Shown: positions 18,860 to 28,562 of the stretch, one piece after another
Layout: every line of letters starts with the position of its first letter
How positions within the stretch are numbered: position 1 is the first letter of the stretch
Assembly (NCBI GenBank): GCA_964465145.1
Contig: CAYXJR010000005.1
Coordinates: 38,545 to 102,544, forward strand
Length of the DNA stretch: 64,000 nt
Source: JAUVKA01 sp964465145
Lineage (GTDB): Bacteria; Bacteroidota; Bacteroidia; Bacteroidales; UBA12481
Reading direction: 5' to 3'
Made by a program: the position numbers and the translations under genes
Notes under the pieces: generated by a model
What the model saw: only the letters and a program-made list of their open reading frames with translations
What the model was told of the DNA's origin: nothing
Database searches by the model: none

Positions 18860-19654
18860 TTAAAGATATCGGATTACATTGGCCACCTGAACAATGAGAA
18901 GTTCCTCTATAAATATCAGAAAAATGGAAAGTACTACGGCTTGGTTTGCTGCTTTACCAACGCCACGTGTTCCTTGAGTGGCATTAAACCCTTTGTAGGT
19001 TCCAACAATGCCAATAGTGAATCCGTAAACAATTGATTTGAAAATAAATGTAAAAATATCAAGAAAACCGATGGAGTCCAACGCATTATGCAGGAAGCTG
19101 ATAATACTGATGCCTTCATTAGAATAGACATTAGTATATGCGCCTAAAAGCCCGAAAAAACTATAATGCAACGACAGCAAAAAAATAGAGATGGTTGTGG
19201 CAAATACACGCGTTACTACTAAATATTTAAAAGGATTAATTGCAGATACTTCCATGGCATCTATTTGTTCAGTTACTTTCATGGAACCAAGTTCTGCACC
19301 TATGCCTGAACCAACTTTGCCTGCACTAATAAGGGCGGTTACCAATGGACCTAAAGCCCTTATGGTAGCTATCCCCATTAAAGAAGGCAGCCACGATGCT
19401 GCCCCAAAAGACTCCAGCGAAGGACGCGATTGTTTAGTGAAAACCACACCTATAATAAATCCTGTCAGGGTAATTAAACTAATCGACCTGATCCCTATTT
19501 CAAAACACTGATTTATAATCTCCCTGAGGTGGAGGGGCTTTTTAAATGCCTCTTTGAAAAATCGCGCGGTGAATTTATAACCATTGTAAATGTCGGTACT
19601 GTACTTGTCAATACTCTTTGAGAATATATATTTTTTATGGTAACTGTTATTCAT
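18860..19654 (-). CDS. mlaE: MlaE-like ABC permease
   Basis: The 264-residue integral membrane protein has the MlaE/YrbE pattern: a long N-terminal amphipathic region, ISLITLTGFIIGVVFTKQS, LGPLVTALISAGKVGSGIGAELGSMKVTEQIDAMEV, then NPFKYLVVTRV and three further membrane segments. The conserved GSMxVTEQIDAL box is the coupling region to the ATPase. First gene of the three-gene lipid ABC operon, preceded by a -7 box at 19731. Confidence 0.92.
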   Translation of the reverse strand: MNNSYHKKYIFSKSIDKYSTDIYNGYKFTARFFKEAFKKPLHLREIINQCFEIGIRSISLITLTGFIIGVVFTKQSRPSLESFGAASWLPSLMGIATIRALGPLVTALISAGKVGSGIGAELGSMKVTEQIDAMEVSAINPFKYLVVTRVFATTISIFLLSLHYSFFGLLGAYTNVYSNEGISIISFLHNALDSIGFLDIFTFIFKSIVYGFTIGIVGTYKGFNATQGTRGVGKAANQAVVLSIFLIFIEELLIVQVANVIRYL

Positions 19655-19730
19655 TTTGTGTATGTTGCTTACAGCGATTCACGCATTGCTATCTGTTACT
19701 GCCCATATTCTGTTTTTGGGATTAAATATG

Positions 19731-19738
19731 CAAAGATA
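19731..19738 (-). promoter_or_regulatory. Bacteroidota-type -7 box before the mla operon
   Basis: On the minus strand this reads TATCTTTG followed by C, a full match to TAnnTTTG, 77 nt upstream of the permease start. No convincing -33 TTG is visible at the usual 17-21 bp spacing. Confidence 0.5.
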
Positions 19739-19852
19739 ATAGCTGCATCATTACTTTGTACCTATCACTGGTTTTAAGTTTGAACCAAAATGATTATTGG
19801 GTGGGTGGAGATCAGAGTTTGTTAACCGGGTAATACAAATTTAACATGGTTT

Positions 19853-19984
19853 TTAACTCTGAATCAGATTTATTTCTGAAAGCTCATGGCCTATTCGATG
19901 AATCCCCATTAAGATCTTCTTCTTCTGAGATTCCGAAGGCTTTTTACGACCTTGTACATATTGAGATAAAAGGGTCGGGTTCAT
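19853..19984 (-). pseudogene. C-terminal fragment of an HTH (XRE-like) regulator
   Basis: A 43-codon open stretch starting MNPTLLSQYVQGRKKP and ending at a TAA reads like the recognition helix and C-terminus of a small XRE-type DNA-binding protein. No N-terminal half exists: upstream the frame runs straight into the GC-rich repeat at 19985-20017. I infer a fragment truncated at that element. It is the only coding-like content in the 409-bp gap between the mla operon and the next gene. Confidence 0.5.
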
Positions 19985-20017
19985 TCCCCCCTCTCTGCCA
20001 GCAGGGAGGGGGCTAGG
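19985..20017. repeat. Dispersed palindromic repeat (CCCTCnCTGCCAGCAGGGAGGG)
   Basis: A near-perfect palindrome around CTGCCAGCAG, continuing into GGGGCTAGG. A second, longer copy lies at 27101-27180. Both are intergenic and both abut gene fragments. The pattern resembles repeat boilerplate seen in many Bacteroidota intergenic regions. Confidence 0.65.
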
Positions 20018-20063
20018 ATCAAGAACACCCGCAACCCGTAATATTATCTTAATGCCTCTTTAA

Positions 20064-21968
20064 CTATTTTTCTATCAGTTTGATATGTTCAAAAAATAGA
20101 TCTGCATTTCCATAATAATAAATTCGTGATTCAATGTTGTTATACCCTTTAGAGGTTTTGAATTCCAAATCAATATATTCATATTCTCCGGGGGAGTTAA
20201 AATCGGATAGTGATATTTTTTTTGAAACTAGCTTAGTCATTCCGGCGTCTGCTGTTATCTCTAACAATGCAATGGTATCATCATTTATAATAGGGTCAGT
20301 TTTAACATAAAACCGAGCCTTGAAATTACCCATGCCTATGGGAATGTAAGGTCCGTTAACAACGTGTTTCTCTATACAAGATTGACAATTAGGCGAAAAA
20401 TACAATACTTTCTTATTCGATTCAATTTCAGTTACCAGATTGGAGGTATTGTATTTTAATTTTCCAAGGGCGAAAGTTTTATTGAGTTTAATCTTTTTGT
20501 ATTTGCAAACCTGGCAATTGGCCAGACTGAACTCATTCCCATCCTTTAACAGATTATATCCAAATTGCACGAGTGTGTCTGGAAAAGAATCCATCCACAT
20601 GTCGCGGATAATGTATATTTCAGGCTGAGAGAAAACCGAATCAACTAAACTTTGTTTTCGTACCGCACTTTTATCATGAGGAGTAGCCTTAATATTTTCA
20701 GGATCAGGAGCGGAATTTATATAGGAATTCCAGTATTCAGCAATAAGGCCAATTTTACCTAAACTTTTAAATTCACTGGCGGTCTTTATTGTTGGTTTTA
20801 AACTCTTGGGAGATATGTACTTGAAATGGTAAATTGTTCCTAATCCTCCCAATAAGACGGTTGCTGCAATAAATCCATGTAGGAGCCATTTTTTCTTTAT
20901 TCCCTGGATATTGTCAACGGCAAGAAGGAAGACTAACCAGAATGAAATATAATTGCATACAAAATATCTGCGGGGTACTCCATTGGCGTTAGCCCATTTG
21001 GAAGAAAGTATGATAATAAGTACAAAAGCAAAATCAAGAGCAAAAATAGTGGCCCATTTTCTATCAATTTTAATGAGTTTGATTTTTCTAAATTGGAGGG
21101 TAATAATAAATATTCCAATTATCAGAAGATAGCTATATAGGCTCGTGAAAGGTTCATTACTTTTAAACAGCAATAGATCCCGGATTGTTGAAAGAAAGAT
21201 TCTGATTGATCCATGGATCGTTTTTGGGTTGAAAAACTCATAATAATTCTCTTGCCTGGGAGCATTTGTTTTAGCAAAGTACAGGAACAAGGCCATCGCA
21301 ATAAATCCCAAAATGATAAAATACAACTCTGGTTTTTTAAGGATCGCATTATATTTTTTCGCTTGTTTTTTCCTGACATATCTTAACCCATAAACTGCTA
21401 TTATTATACCAATTGTTATAACTGCTAAATCAGATACCCAAATTGAAGCAATAAATATTAAGGTAATGCATGTAAGATATATATATTCTTTAAAACCATA
21501 CCGCCCGATATGGTTGAGGTATAGCTTGTTAATAAAGTAAACTGCCATCCCAATCAGTGCATATTGTTCACCCTGGCTTAACTTCAATACATCTATCATT
21601 CTCAGGGGAGGTAAAAACCAGACTGCTACAAAAATAAGTCGGATAATCTTTGATTTGAAAATACTGGCATAACCAAGGACTCCGGCAATGAGTAATAAAT
21701 AGTGAATTATTGCTTCTGACTGAATAGGTGAAAAATGAAGGATTTTGTAAAAGAATTGTCCGACTAAGGGGATCAGGGATCCGAATCGGTTTGCGCTCCA
21801 GTAATATAGATCCTGTGGTAATTTAAAATCAAAGATCATTAATGGAACAACCGCATCGTCGGAATTCAAAAAAGGAGAAAAAAGAGAGGAATGGTGGAAA
21901 AAAGAAAATAGTATAATAGTACCCAGGGCGAAATAATAACCGGCCTTAAAAATGGACTCCCTGTTCAT
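20064..21968 (-). CDS. Polytopic membrane protein of unknown function with Cys-pair C-terminal domain
   Basis: I do not recognise this 634-residue protein. The first ~390 residues contain roughly ten hydrophobic segments (for example GTIILFSFFHHSSLF, IIHYLLLIAGVLGYASI, LTCITLIFIASIWV, IILGFIAMALFLYF) with short acidic loops (LNSDDAVVPL, DLYYWSANRFGSLIPL), a layout like GT-C glycosyltransferases or O-antigen-type membrane enzymes. The last ~240 residues are soluble and contain NCQVCKYKK and SPNCQSCIEKH, possible disulfide or metal sites. It stands alone and its role is not inferable. Confidence 0.75.
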   Translation of the reverse strand: MNRESIFKAGYYFALGTIILFSFFHHSSLFSPFLNSDDAVVPLMIFDFKLPQDLYYWSANRFGSLIPLVGQFFYKILHFSPIQSEAIIHYLLLIAGVLGYASIFKSKIIRLIFVAVWFLPPLRMIDVLKLSQGEQYALIGMAVYFINKLYLNHIGRYGFKEYIYLTCITLIFIASIWVSDLAVITIGIIIAVYGLRYVRKKQAKKYNAILKKPELYFIILGFIAMALFLYFAKTNAPRQENYYEFFNPKTIHGSIRIFLSTIRDLLLFKSNEPFTSLYSYLLIIGIFIITLQFRKIKLIKIDRKWATIFALDFAFVLIIILSSKWANANGVPRRYFVCNYISFWLVFLLAVDNIQGIKKKWLLHGFIAATVLLGGLGTIYHFKYISPKSLKPTIKTASEFKSLGKIGLIAEYWNSYINSAPDPENIKATPHDKSAVRKQSLVDSVFSQPEIYIIRDMWMDSFPDTLVQFGYNLLKDGNEFSLANCQVCKYKKIKLNKTFALGKLKYNTSNLVTEIESNKKVLYFSPNCQSCIEKHVVNGPYIPIGMGNFKARFYVKTDPIINDDTIALLEITADAGMTKLVSKKISLSDFNSPGEYEYIDLEFKTSKGYNNIESRIYYYGNADLFFEHIKLIEK

Positions 21969-22113
21969 TCTTTTAAAAGATATTTACTTATGTTGGCAAT
22001 TTTCAATCCCTGGTGTTTAAGCTGGCAGATTTCTTCATAAATACATACAAAGTTATCAAATCAATTTAATTACGGGACAAGCCCTGAATTAGAAATTCCT
22101 ATTTTTGATTCCC

Positions 22114-25100
22114 ATGAAAATAGCTGTCAAAATTCTATTACTAGCCACTCTGCTTTCTGGCTCAAATAATATCCACGCCCAATCAGTCATCAACCTAGCC
22201 GGTGAATGGGGTTTCCAGCTTGATCCAAATGATTTTGAGCGGGCCTTTGAAAATAGTGGTGCCCATAAAAATGTATTGATGAATCATGTTACCCTTCCCG
22301 GTACAACCGATTCTAACAAAAAGGGAAATATCAATACTGGGAGGCCAATCAATAGATTATCAAGATATTATGAATATGTGGGCCCGGCCTGGTATCAGAA
22401 GGATGTTGTTATTCCTGATGACTGGAATGGGAAAAATATTGAGCTTTTCCTGGAGCGCGTTCTATGGATTAGTTCTGTTTATGTTGATGGCAAATTGGTA
22501 GGGGAGGAACGAAGCTTCAGCACCCCACATTCTTACAACCTTAGCTCTGTGCTTTCTCCAGGAAAACATCGGATCACCCTTTGTGTTGATAATAGGGTAG
22601 GGCTGGAATTCGACCGATGGAGCCATGCCTTTAGCGAGTACACCCAAACCTGTTGGAATGGAGTGGTTGGAAAGATAGAACTTAGAGCAAGCAATCCGGT
22701 TGATATTAAATCGATCCAGGTTTATCCTGATGTTGACAGCAAAAGGGCAAAAGTGGTTTTCCAAATTAATAACCCTGCTGGCGAAGGAGTCAATGGGTCG
22801 GTTGTTTTTTCAGCCGCTACAGTCAACTCCGAGATTGATCACAAAACAAAAGAGGTATCAATTCCTATTTCAGATTCAGGTAAAGAGATCAGTGTTGAAG
22901 GAGAGATCCTGATGGGTGAGGGCATGCAATTGTGGGATGAATTCACACCCACGCTTTATGAGTTAAGTGCCTCCATGAATGTTGAGTCAGCCATTGGGAA
23001 ATTCACGGAAAATAAAAAAGAGATCTTTGGAATGCGAAAGATAGCCAGTGATGGAGCCCACTTTACACTTAACAACCGGAAAATTTTCCTTCGGGGTACA
23101 CTTGAATGCGCGATTTTTCCTTTGACCGGTTATCCTGACATGAGCATTGAGGGATGGTTACGTATTTGCAATATCGTTAAAGATTACGGCTTGAACCATA
23201 TCCGCTTTCACTCCTGGTGCCCACCAGAAGAGGCTTTTATCGCTGCAGACCAGGTAGGTATTCTGCTGCAGGCTGAATTGCCTTTTTGGGCGGAAGCTAC
23301 GCAGCCTGAAGATCCATTGAGTATTTTCTTGATGAACGAGATGACCCGCATCCTGGATCAATACGGAAACCATCCCTCTTTTGCCTTACTATGTATGGGC
23401 AATGAATTAAGAGGGAACTTTGATATAATGGCTGGATTGGTTAATTATGGACGCGAGCATGATCCACGCCACCTTTACAGCGGTTCAACTGCACGTAAGC
23501 ATCTACCTGAAGATCAGTTTTATGTATCGCATCAAACATCCGGGGGCGGCATTACTACCTATGGAGCCCGTGGCCCGCAAACAGATTATGATTTGAGAGA
23601 AGCTTATTCTGTATTAAAAGTTCCGGGAGTAGCACATGAGGTAGGTCAAAGGGCAGTTTATCCCAATTTTGACGAGATTGAAAAGTACACCGGGGTTCTT
23701 TATCCGAGAAATTTTGAACTGTTCCGTGATACGCTTGAGAAACACGGTATGCTTGACCAGGCGAAGGACTTTTTCAATGTTTCGGGAAACATGACCGTAA
23801 TGTTATACAAGGAGAGCATAGAAGCTCTTCTGCGTACGCCCAATTGTGGCGGATTTCAATTGCTTGAACTGAACGATTTTCCCGGACAAGGAACTGCATT
23901 GGTGGGAATTCTCGATCCCTTTTGGGATTCCAAGGGATTTATCAGTCCGGAAGAATTCAGAAGGTTCTGCGGCCCAACTGTACCGATTCTTCGAATGACC
24001 AAAAGGGAATATTTCAACGATGAAGTATTTATAGCCAGCGCAGAGATCTACCATTATGATCAGGAACCATTAAACAAAGCCAGCCTTCGATGGGATATTC
24101 AAACAAAGGATCTCAAAACTATTGCCTCTGGGAAGTTTAACCGACAAACAATTCCGGTTTCTTCCTTGACTTCTATAGGTGAGATCAAGGCTTCATTGAA
24201 ACGGGTCACAAGCCCGCAGAAGCTCCTGGTTACAATCCATGTAAATGAAGACATACAGAATGAATGGGAGATCTGGGTATATCCGAAGGTGATATCAAAA
24301 ACTCCGGATGAAACCTATTCAATCACTTCAGAATTAGATGAAGCAACGATGAAGGTTTTGGATAGAGGTGGCAAGGTATTATTGCTCCCGGATATCAAGC
24401 AACTGGAAGGAAAAAATGGATCCTTTCAGAATCATTTCTGGTGTCCGATAATGTTTAGATGGGAACCCATGACCATGGGTACACTGGTCAAGAATGAACA
24501 TCCTGCCTTCAAGCATTTTCCAACTGAAAGTTATACTCGCTGGCAATGGTGGAATATTATTAGCCAGGCGGTTACCCTAAATCTGGAAGGCACTGCTGAT
24601 AGCTTCCGGCCCATTCTGCAATCCATTGATACTTATGATCGCTGCCTGAAGCAGGGAATCATTTTTGAAGCTAAAGTGGGAAAGGGTAAGTTACTCATGG
24701 CAGCCATCGATTTTGAAAAGGATATAGAGAACCGCCCGGCCGCTCAGCAATTATTAGCCAGTTTGAAAAGCTATGTGGGGAGTGATGAATTTAGTCCGGA
24801 TGAGAGCCTCCCTGTGGATTTTATTGGATCTATGTTTAAGCAGCCAACACTAACCACCGGAGCAAAGATCATTCTGTGTGATAGCTACGAGAAAGGAAAT
24901 GAGCCAGACAAGGTGATTGACAATAATCCGTCGACTATCTGGCATACAGCTTATGATAATCCGGGAAATTTTGCGGTAACAAACCGTCAGAAAGAGTCTG
25001 ATTACCCACACGAAATACAGATTGAACTGGCTCAGCTAACAGAATTTAGTGGATTTAAATACTATCCAAGAAAAGATGGTATCAATGGCTATATTGCAGA

Positions 25101-25296
25101 ATATGAGTTCTTTGTAAGCGATGATAGGAAGGCCTGGGGCAATGCAATCGCTAAAGGCCGATTCCGGAAAAGCGATCAGCCGCAAACTGTACTATTAGAA
25201 AAGCCACAGACAGCCAAATTTATTCGATTTGTAGCACTTCGTGGATTTAACGGACAAAAATGGGCTTCGATGGCAGAGCTTGAACTTGTTAAGTAA
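22114..25296 (+). CDS. Secreted GH2 family glycosidase with C-terminal F5/8 (discoidin) domain
   Basis: ATG 22114 gives 1060 residues with a signal peptide to about residue 23 (SNNIHAQ). It then has the GH2 sugar-binding jelly roll (TLPGTTDSNKKG, WYQKDVVIPDDW, LFLERVLWISSVYVDG), an immunoglobulin-like domain, and the TIM barrel with HIRFHSWCPPEEAF, acid/base Glu in GNHPSFALLCMGNE, and likely nucleophile Glu in VPGVAHEVGQ. The last ~150 residues (SYEKGNEPDKVIDNNPSTIWHT ... FIRFVALRGFNGQKW) form a discoidin carbohydrate-binding domain. Beta-galactosidase, beta-mannosidase or other GH2 specificity is open. A sulfatase follows 39 nt later. Confidence 0.9.
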   Translation: MKIAVKILLLATLLSGSNNIHAQSVINLAGEWGFQLDPNDFERAFENSGAHKNVLMNHVTLPGTTDSNKKGNINTGRPINRLSRYYEYVGPAWYQKDVVIPDDWNGKNIELFLERVLWISSVYVDGKLVGEERSFSTPHSYNLSSVLSPGKHRITLCVDNRVGLEFDRWSHAFSEYTQTCWNGVVGKIELRASNPVDIKSIQVYPDVDSKRAKVVFQINNPAGEGVNGSVVFSAATVNSEIDHKTKEVSIPISDSGKEISVEGEILMGEGMQLWDEFTPTLYELSASMNVESAIGKFTENKKEIFGMRKIASDGAHFTLNNRKIFLRGTLECAIFPLTGYPDMSIEGWLRICNIVKDYGLNHIRFHSWCPPEEAFIAADQVGILLQAELPFWAEATQPEDPLSIFLMNEMTRILDQYGNHPSFALLCMGNELRGNFDIMAGLVNYGREHDPRHLYSGSTARKHLPEDQFYVSHQTSGGGITTYGARGPQTDYDLREAYSVLKVPGVAHEVGQRAVYPNFDEIEKYTGVLYPRNFELFRDTLEKHGMLDQAKDFFNVSGNMTVMLYKESIEALLRTPNCGGFQLLELNDFPGQGTALVGILDPFWDSKGFISPEEFRRFCGPTVPILRMTKREYFNDEVFIASAEIYHYDQEPLNKASLRWDIQTKDLKTIASGKFNRQTIPVSSLTSIGEIKASLKRVTSPQKLLVTIHVNEDIQNEWEIWVYPKVISKTPDETYSITSELDEATMKVLDRGGKVLLLPDIKQLEGKNGSFQNHFWCPIMFRWEPMTMGTLVKNEHPAFKHFPTESYTRWQWWNIISQAVTLNLEGTADSFRPILQSIDTYDRCLKQGIIFEAKVGKGKLLMAAIDFEKDIENRPAAQQLLASLKSYVGSDEFSPDESLPVDFIGSMFKQPTLTTGAKIILCDSYEKGNEPDKVIDNNPSTIWHTAYDNPGNFAVTNRQKESDYPHEIQIELAQLTEFSGFKYYPRKDGINGYIAEYEFFVSDDRKAWGNAIAKGRFRKSDQPQTVLLEKPQTAKFIRFVALRGFNGQKWASMAELELVK

Positions 25297-25335
25297 ATAA
25301 TGCTCTAAATGAAATAACATAAAAAACTATATATA

Positions 25336-26817
25336 ATGAACAGTTTAGCTGATACTCCATGTTTGTATTGCAGGATAAAATATATAATTGCCATACTCCT
25401 TTCATGTTTCTTGATCAGCTCCTGCAGCAAAGAACTGAAAACCCCGAATGTCTTGTTTATCATTTCTGATGACCTGACGGCTACCGCAGTTTCTTCATTT
25501 GATGGAACCGTGTGTAAAACACCAAACATTGACCGATTAGCCACTGAAGGAGTGCGTTACACCAGGGCCTACAGTTCTTATCCGGTTTGTGGGCCCTCAA
25601 GGGCTTCCATGATGTTTGGCTACTATCCCAGTGCCACTACAACTTTTGGTTATGTCAGTGGTAGAAAGAATGTTGGTCCTGATAGAAAATCTTTGCCACA
25701 GCTTTTTAAGGAGAACGGATACTATACTGCCCGCGTGAGTAAGATCTACCATATGGGTGTGCCGATCGATATTGAGAAGGGATCAAATGGTACTGATGAT
25801 GAAGCGTCATGGGCTGAAAGATTTAACAGTCAGGGGCCAGAATGGACGGCTGTAGGAGAAGCTGAACTGGTTCAGGGGAACCCTGATGGAAGCATAGAGA
25901 GAAAAGGTGGTAATGTGATGACTATTGTCAAAGCGGATGGCGATGATCTTGTTCATTCAGATGGAAAAACTGCTAAGAAAGCCTGTGAACTAATTAGAGA
26001 GCACAAGAGCGAGCCTTTCTTTCTGGCCGTGGGTTTCGTGAGGCCGCATGTGCCATTTGTTGCTCCTAAGAAGTACTTTAAAGACTATCCCTTTGAGCAG
26101 ATCATCATGCCGGAAGTAATTGAGGGAGACTGGGATGATATTCCAGAACGCGGTATAAACTATGTGAACAGCGTAAATGCGAAAATGACCCAAGAGCAGG
26201 AGAAAAAAGCTGTCGCTGCCTATTATGCAGCTGTTTCCTATATGGATGCTCAGGTAGGGAAAGTCTTAACTACACTTGAGGAAGAAGGCCTCGATGATAA
26301 TACTATTGTGATTTTTACCTCTGACCATGGATTTCATCTGGGAGAGCACAGTTTCTGGATGAAGGTAAGTTTGCACGAAGAATCAGTAAAAGTACCCCTG
26401 ATCATCAAGGTTCCCGGAAGAAAGCCTGCTGTTTCAGAATCCTTCACGGAGTTGCTGGATCTGTATCCCACCCTGGCCGAACTGGCCGGTTTGTCTTATT
26501 CAGAGCACCTGCAGGGGAAAAGTTTGGTTACCACGCTTAAAAAACCGGAGACCCAGGTAAGAGATATGGTATTCTCGGTATCTCAGGGAGGGAAAACTTT
26601 TCTACTCCGCACCGATCAATATGCTTATATTCAGTATGATGAAGATGCCGGATCCGGTATGGAACTTTTTGATATGAAAAAGGATCCAAAGCAATTCACC
26701 AACCTGGCTCTTAATCCCGATTACTCTGATATGGTTATTGAGTTTCAGAATAAGTTGAAGGAAAAACTAAAAGAGGTAAGGACAAATGATCTCGGGATAA
26801 CATATCCCTCATTGTAG
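25336..26817 (+). CDS. Type I sulfatase (iduronate-2-sulfatase-like) lipoprotein
   Basis: The 493-residue protein starts with a lipoprotein signal (LISSC), then metal-binding VLFIISDDL, and the formylglycine signature CGPSRASMM with the Cys to be converted to formylglycine. HVPFVAPKKY, IFTSDHGFHLGEH and the late WMKVSLHEESVKVPLI are typical of iduronate-2-sulfatase-like S1 enzymes. An FGE-type maturase is required and is not in this window. It follows the GH2 gene on the same strand, suggesting joint attack on a sulfated glycan. Confidence 0.92.
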   Translation: MNSLADTPCLYCRIKYIIAILLSCFLISSCSKELKTPNVLFIISDDLTATAVSSFDGTVCKTPNIDRLATEGVRYTRAYSSYPVCGPSRASMMFGYYPSATTTFGYVSGRKNVGPDRKSLPQLFKENGYYTARVSKIYHMGVPIDIEKGSNGTDDEASWAERFNSQGPEWTAVGEAELVQGNPDGSIERKGGNVMTIVKADGDDLVHSDGKTAKKACELIREHKSEPFFLAVGFVRPHVPFVAPKKYFKDYPFEQIIMPEVIEGDWDDIPERGINYVNSVNAKMTQEQEKKAVAAYYAAVSYMDAQVGKVLTTLEEEGLDDNTIVIFTSDHGFHLGEHSFWMKVSLHEESVKVPLIIKVPGRKPAVSESFTELLDLYPTLAELAGLSYSEHLQGKSLVTTLKKPETQVRDMVFSVSQGGKTFLLRTDQYAYIQYDEDAGSGMELFDMKKDPKQFTNLALNPDYSDMVIEFQNKLKEKLKEVRTNDLGITYPSL

Positions 26818-26844
26818 TTTGAGCTTGAGCTTCATGAAATATTT

Positions 26845-27063
26845 TCACTTATCCCAATTCTCATCAATAACCTTCTGAATTTTAGGGTAATCAGTGTCGG
26901 TTTCTTTAAGATCTTTTCTTAGCTGCTCAAGTTGTTTTTTCCGCAAACTCTGCCAAAGTTTCCTCTCAGCACTTGTCGGATTTAAACGCATTTGCCTTGC
27001 ATATTCCTTATATTGCTTGTATTGCATTTGAATGATGTGTTTGTCCATTAATAATGGATGCAT
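26845..27063 (-). pseudogene. Possible DUF559-like N-terminus joined to an unrelated C-terminus
   Basis: A 72-residue frame contains ARQMRLNPTSAERKLWQSLR, which resembles the opening helix of DUF559 (endonuclease-like) proteins. The catalytic core is missing, and the remaining DLKETDTDYPKIQKVIDENW looks more like the tail of another protein, possibly a sulfatase. It sits beside the repeat cluster at 27101-27223. A longer in-frame extension only reads through repeat. I treat it as a decayed chimera with low certainty. Confidence 0.35.
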
Positions 27064-27100
27064 TTTAACAGAGAAAATGGAAAAATCCATCAAGAAATAT

Positions 27101-27180
27101 TCCCCCTCCCTGCCAGCAGGGAGGGGGCTAGGGGGTAGGTACGAAATAAAACGGAGGGGGCTAGGGGGTAGGTACGATAA
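27101..27180. repeat. Dispersed palindrome plus 25-bp direct repeat
   Basis: The palindromic CTCCCTGCCAGCAGGGAG core is followed by a 25-bp segment (27120-27144) repeated exactly at 27153-27177 with a 33-bp period. The core matches the copy at 19985-20017. Intergenic; no coding signal of its own. Confidence 0.75.
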
Positions 27181-27181
27181 G

Positions 27182-27223
27182 AAGGCACAAGGCAGAGGGC
27201 AGATGGCAAAAGTAGGTTTTAGG
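27182..27223. repeat. GGCAGAGGGCAGA..GGCAAAAGTAGG element, copy 1
   Basis: A GA-rich element closely matched by 32500-32541 (copy 2), sharing GGCAGAGGGCAGA and GGCAAAAGTAGG. It lies upstream of the PQQ-like gene. Its function is unknown; it may be a dispersed intergenic repeat family. Confidence 0.6.
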
Positions 27224-27272
27224 TAAAAAGTAAGAAGCTGCTTTTTAGCTTCCTCTTTGCTACATTTACCAC

Positions 27273-28562
27273 ATGAAACATCTTCTGCCCTTAGTGATAT
27301 CAATATTTTTCTATTCCTGTACAGCTCAATCAACTGATATTGACAAACATTGGCCCCAATGGCGCGGGCCTTCAGGTAGTGGTGAATATCATGGATCAGG
27401 ATTACCACTAAGCTGGTCGGAAGAATCCGGTATTCTATGGAAATGCGAATCGGGACCAGGAAACAGTACCCCAATAATCTGGGGTGATGCGGTATTTCTG
27501 ACTAGTGAACACGATCAGGATCTGCTATTATCCAGGATTGATAAAAGTACCGGAAAGATTGTATGGACCCGGAAAGTAGGTGAAGCTGGTAACCAGCTTA
27601 AACATCATGCTCCTCACGGGGATTATAACCTGGCTACCCCTTCACCTGTAACAAATGGGAAAGTCATTATTGCTCATTTTGGTAATGGTGATTTGGCTGC
27701 GTATGATTTCAAAGGAAATCAAGTCTGGAAACGAAACCTGCAAGAAGACAATGGAGTCTATACAACCAAGTTTGGGCATTCCAATAGTTCGGTTATTCAT
27801 GAAGATAAGGTCATATCAATATGTATTCAGGATAATTTAATCGAATCTCAACCAGATAACTTATCTGAAAGTTATATAGTTGCCCATAATATCAAAACTG
27901 GCCGGGAAATCTGGAAAACACTGAGGATGCCGGATGTGGAAGGTGAACCTTGTGATTCCTATGTCACACCTGTTCTAAGAACCTATGATGGAAAAACTGA
28001 GATAATTGTAATGGGTGCCCAGGTACTGGATGCCTATGATCCAGAGGATGGGGAAAGGTTATGGTATTTATCCGGTTTGTCGGGTAATCGAGTTATTCCT
28101 TCGCCCATTGTGAAAGACGAATGGATTTATGCCAATACTGGTTTTATTAATGACCCAGCCTTACTTGCTGTTAAGATAAATGGAGTAGGGGAAAGGCCTC
28201 AGGAGGTTATTGTTTGGAAGAATGAGGAAAAAATATCTGACAGCCCGTCGCCCGTTGTATGGGGAGACAATCTCTTTACGATTGATAACAGGGGATTCCT
28301 CCAATGTTTAAACAGGTTTGACGGATCATTAACCTGGTCAGAAAAACTGGAAGGTTTTTACCGGGCTTCACCCATTGTTTCAGACGGGCGCATATATTTC
28401 CTGAATATGGAGGGGCAAACTACAGTGATAGAAGCTTCTGACAGTTTTAAAATTCTCAGTGAAAATCAGCTAAAAGACAAAACCTTGGCATCACCAGCAG
28501 TATCGGAGGGAATGATTTTTATTCGTGGGGATAAACATTTGTATTGCCTATCAACAGAGTAG
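27273..28562 (+). CDS. PQQ-like beta-propeller lipoprotein
   Basis: The 429-residue protein has a lipoprotein signal (FFYSC), then WPQWRGPSGSGEYHGSGLPLSW and repeated propeller blades with the characteristic GKIVWTRKVGE, GNQVWKRNLQE, GREIWKTLRMP and GSLTWSEKLEG strands. Such pyrrolo-quinoline-quinone-like propellers often accompany carbohydrate-degradation genes in Bacteroidota and Planctomycetota and are not necessarily quinoproteins; I do not see PQQ ligands I can assign. Monocistronic, with the repeat element 27182-27223 upstream. Confidence 0.85.
   Translation: MKHLLPLVISIFFYSCTAQSTDIDKHWPQWRGPSGSGEYHGSGLPLSWSEESGILWKCESGPGNSTPIIWGDAVFLTSEHDQDLLLSRIDKSTGKIVWTRKVGEAGNQLKHHAPHGDYNLATPSPVTNGKVIIAHFGNGDLAAYDFKGNQVWKRNLQEDNGVYTTKFGHSNSSVIHEDKVISICIQDNLIESQPDNLSESYIVAHNIKTGREIWKTLRMPDVEGEPCDSYVTPVLRTYDGKTEIIVMGAQVLDAYDPEDGERLWYLSGLSGNRVIPSPIVKDEWIYANTGFINDPALLAVKINGVGERPQEVIVWKNEEKISDSPSPVVWGDNLFTIDNRGFLQCLNRFDGSLTWSEKLEGFYRASPIVSDGRIYFLNMEGQTTVIEASDSFKILSENQLKDKTLASPAVSEGMIFIRGDKHLYCLSTE

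Noticed and set aside
22100..22107. TATTTTTG as promoter of the GH2 gene
   Set aside because: It ends 6 nt before the ATG, which would leave essentially no leader, and the T-rich match is easily accidental.
12492..28562. Glycosidase and sulfatase genes as a classical polysaccharide utilisation locus
   Set aside because: No SusC/SusD pair, hybrid two-component regulator or ECF/anti-sigma pair occurs among them and the genes lie on both strands; they are scattered rather than one PUL.
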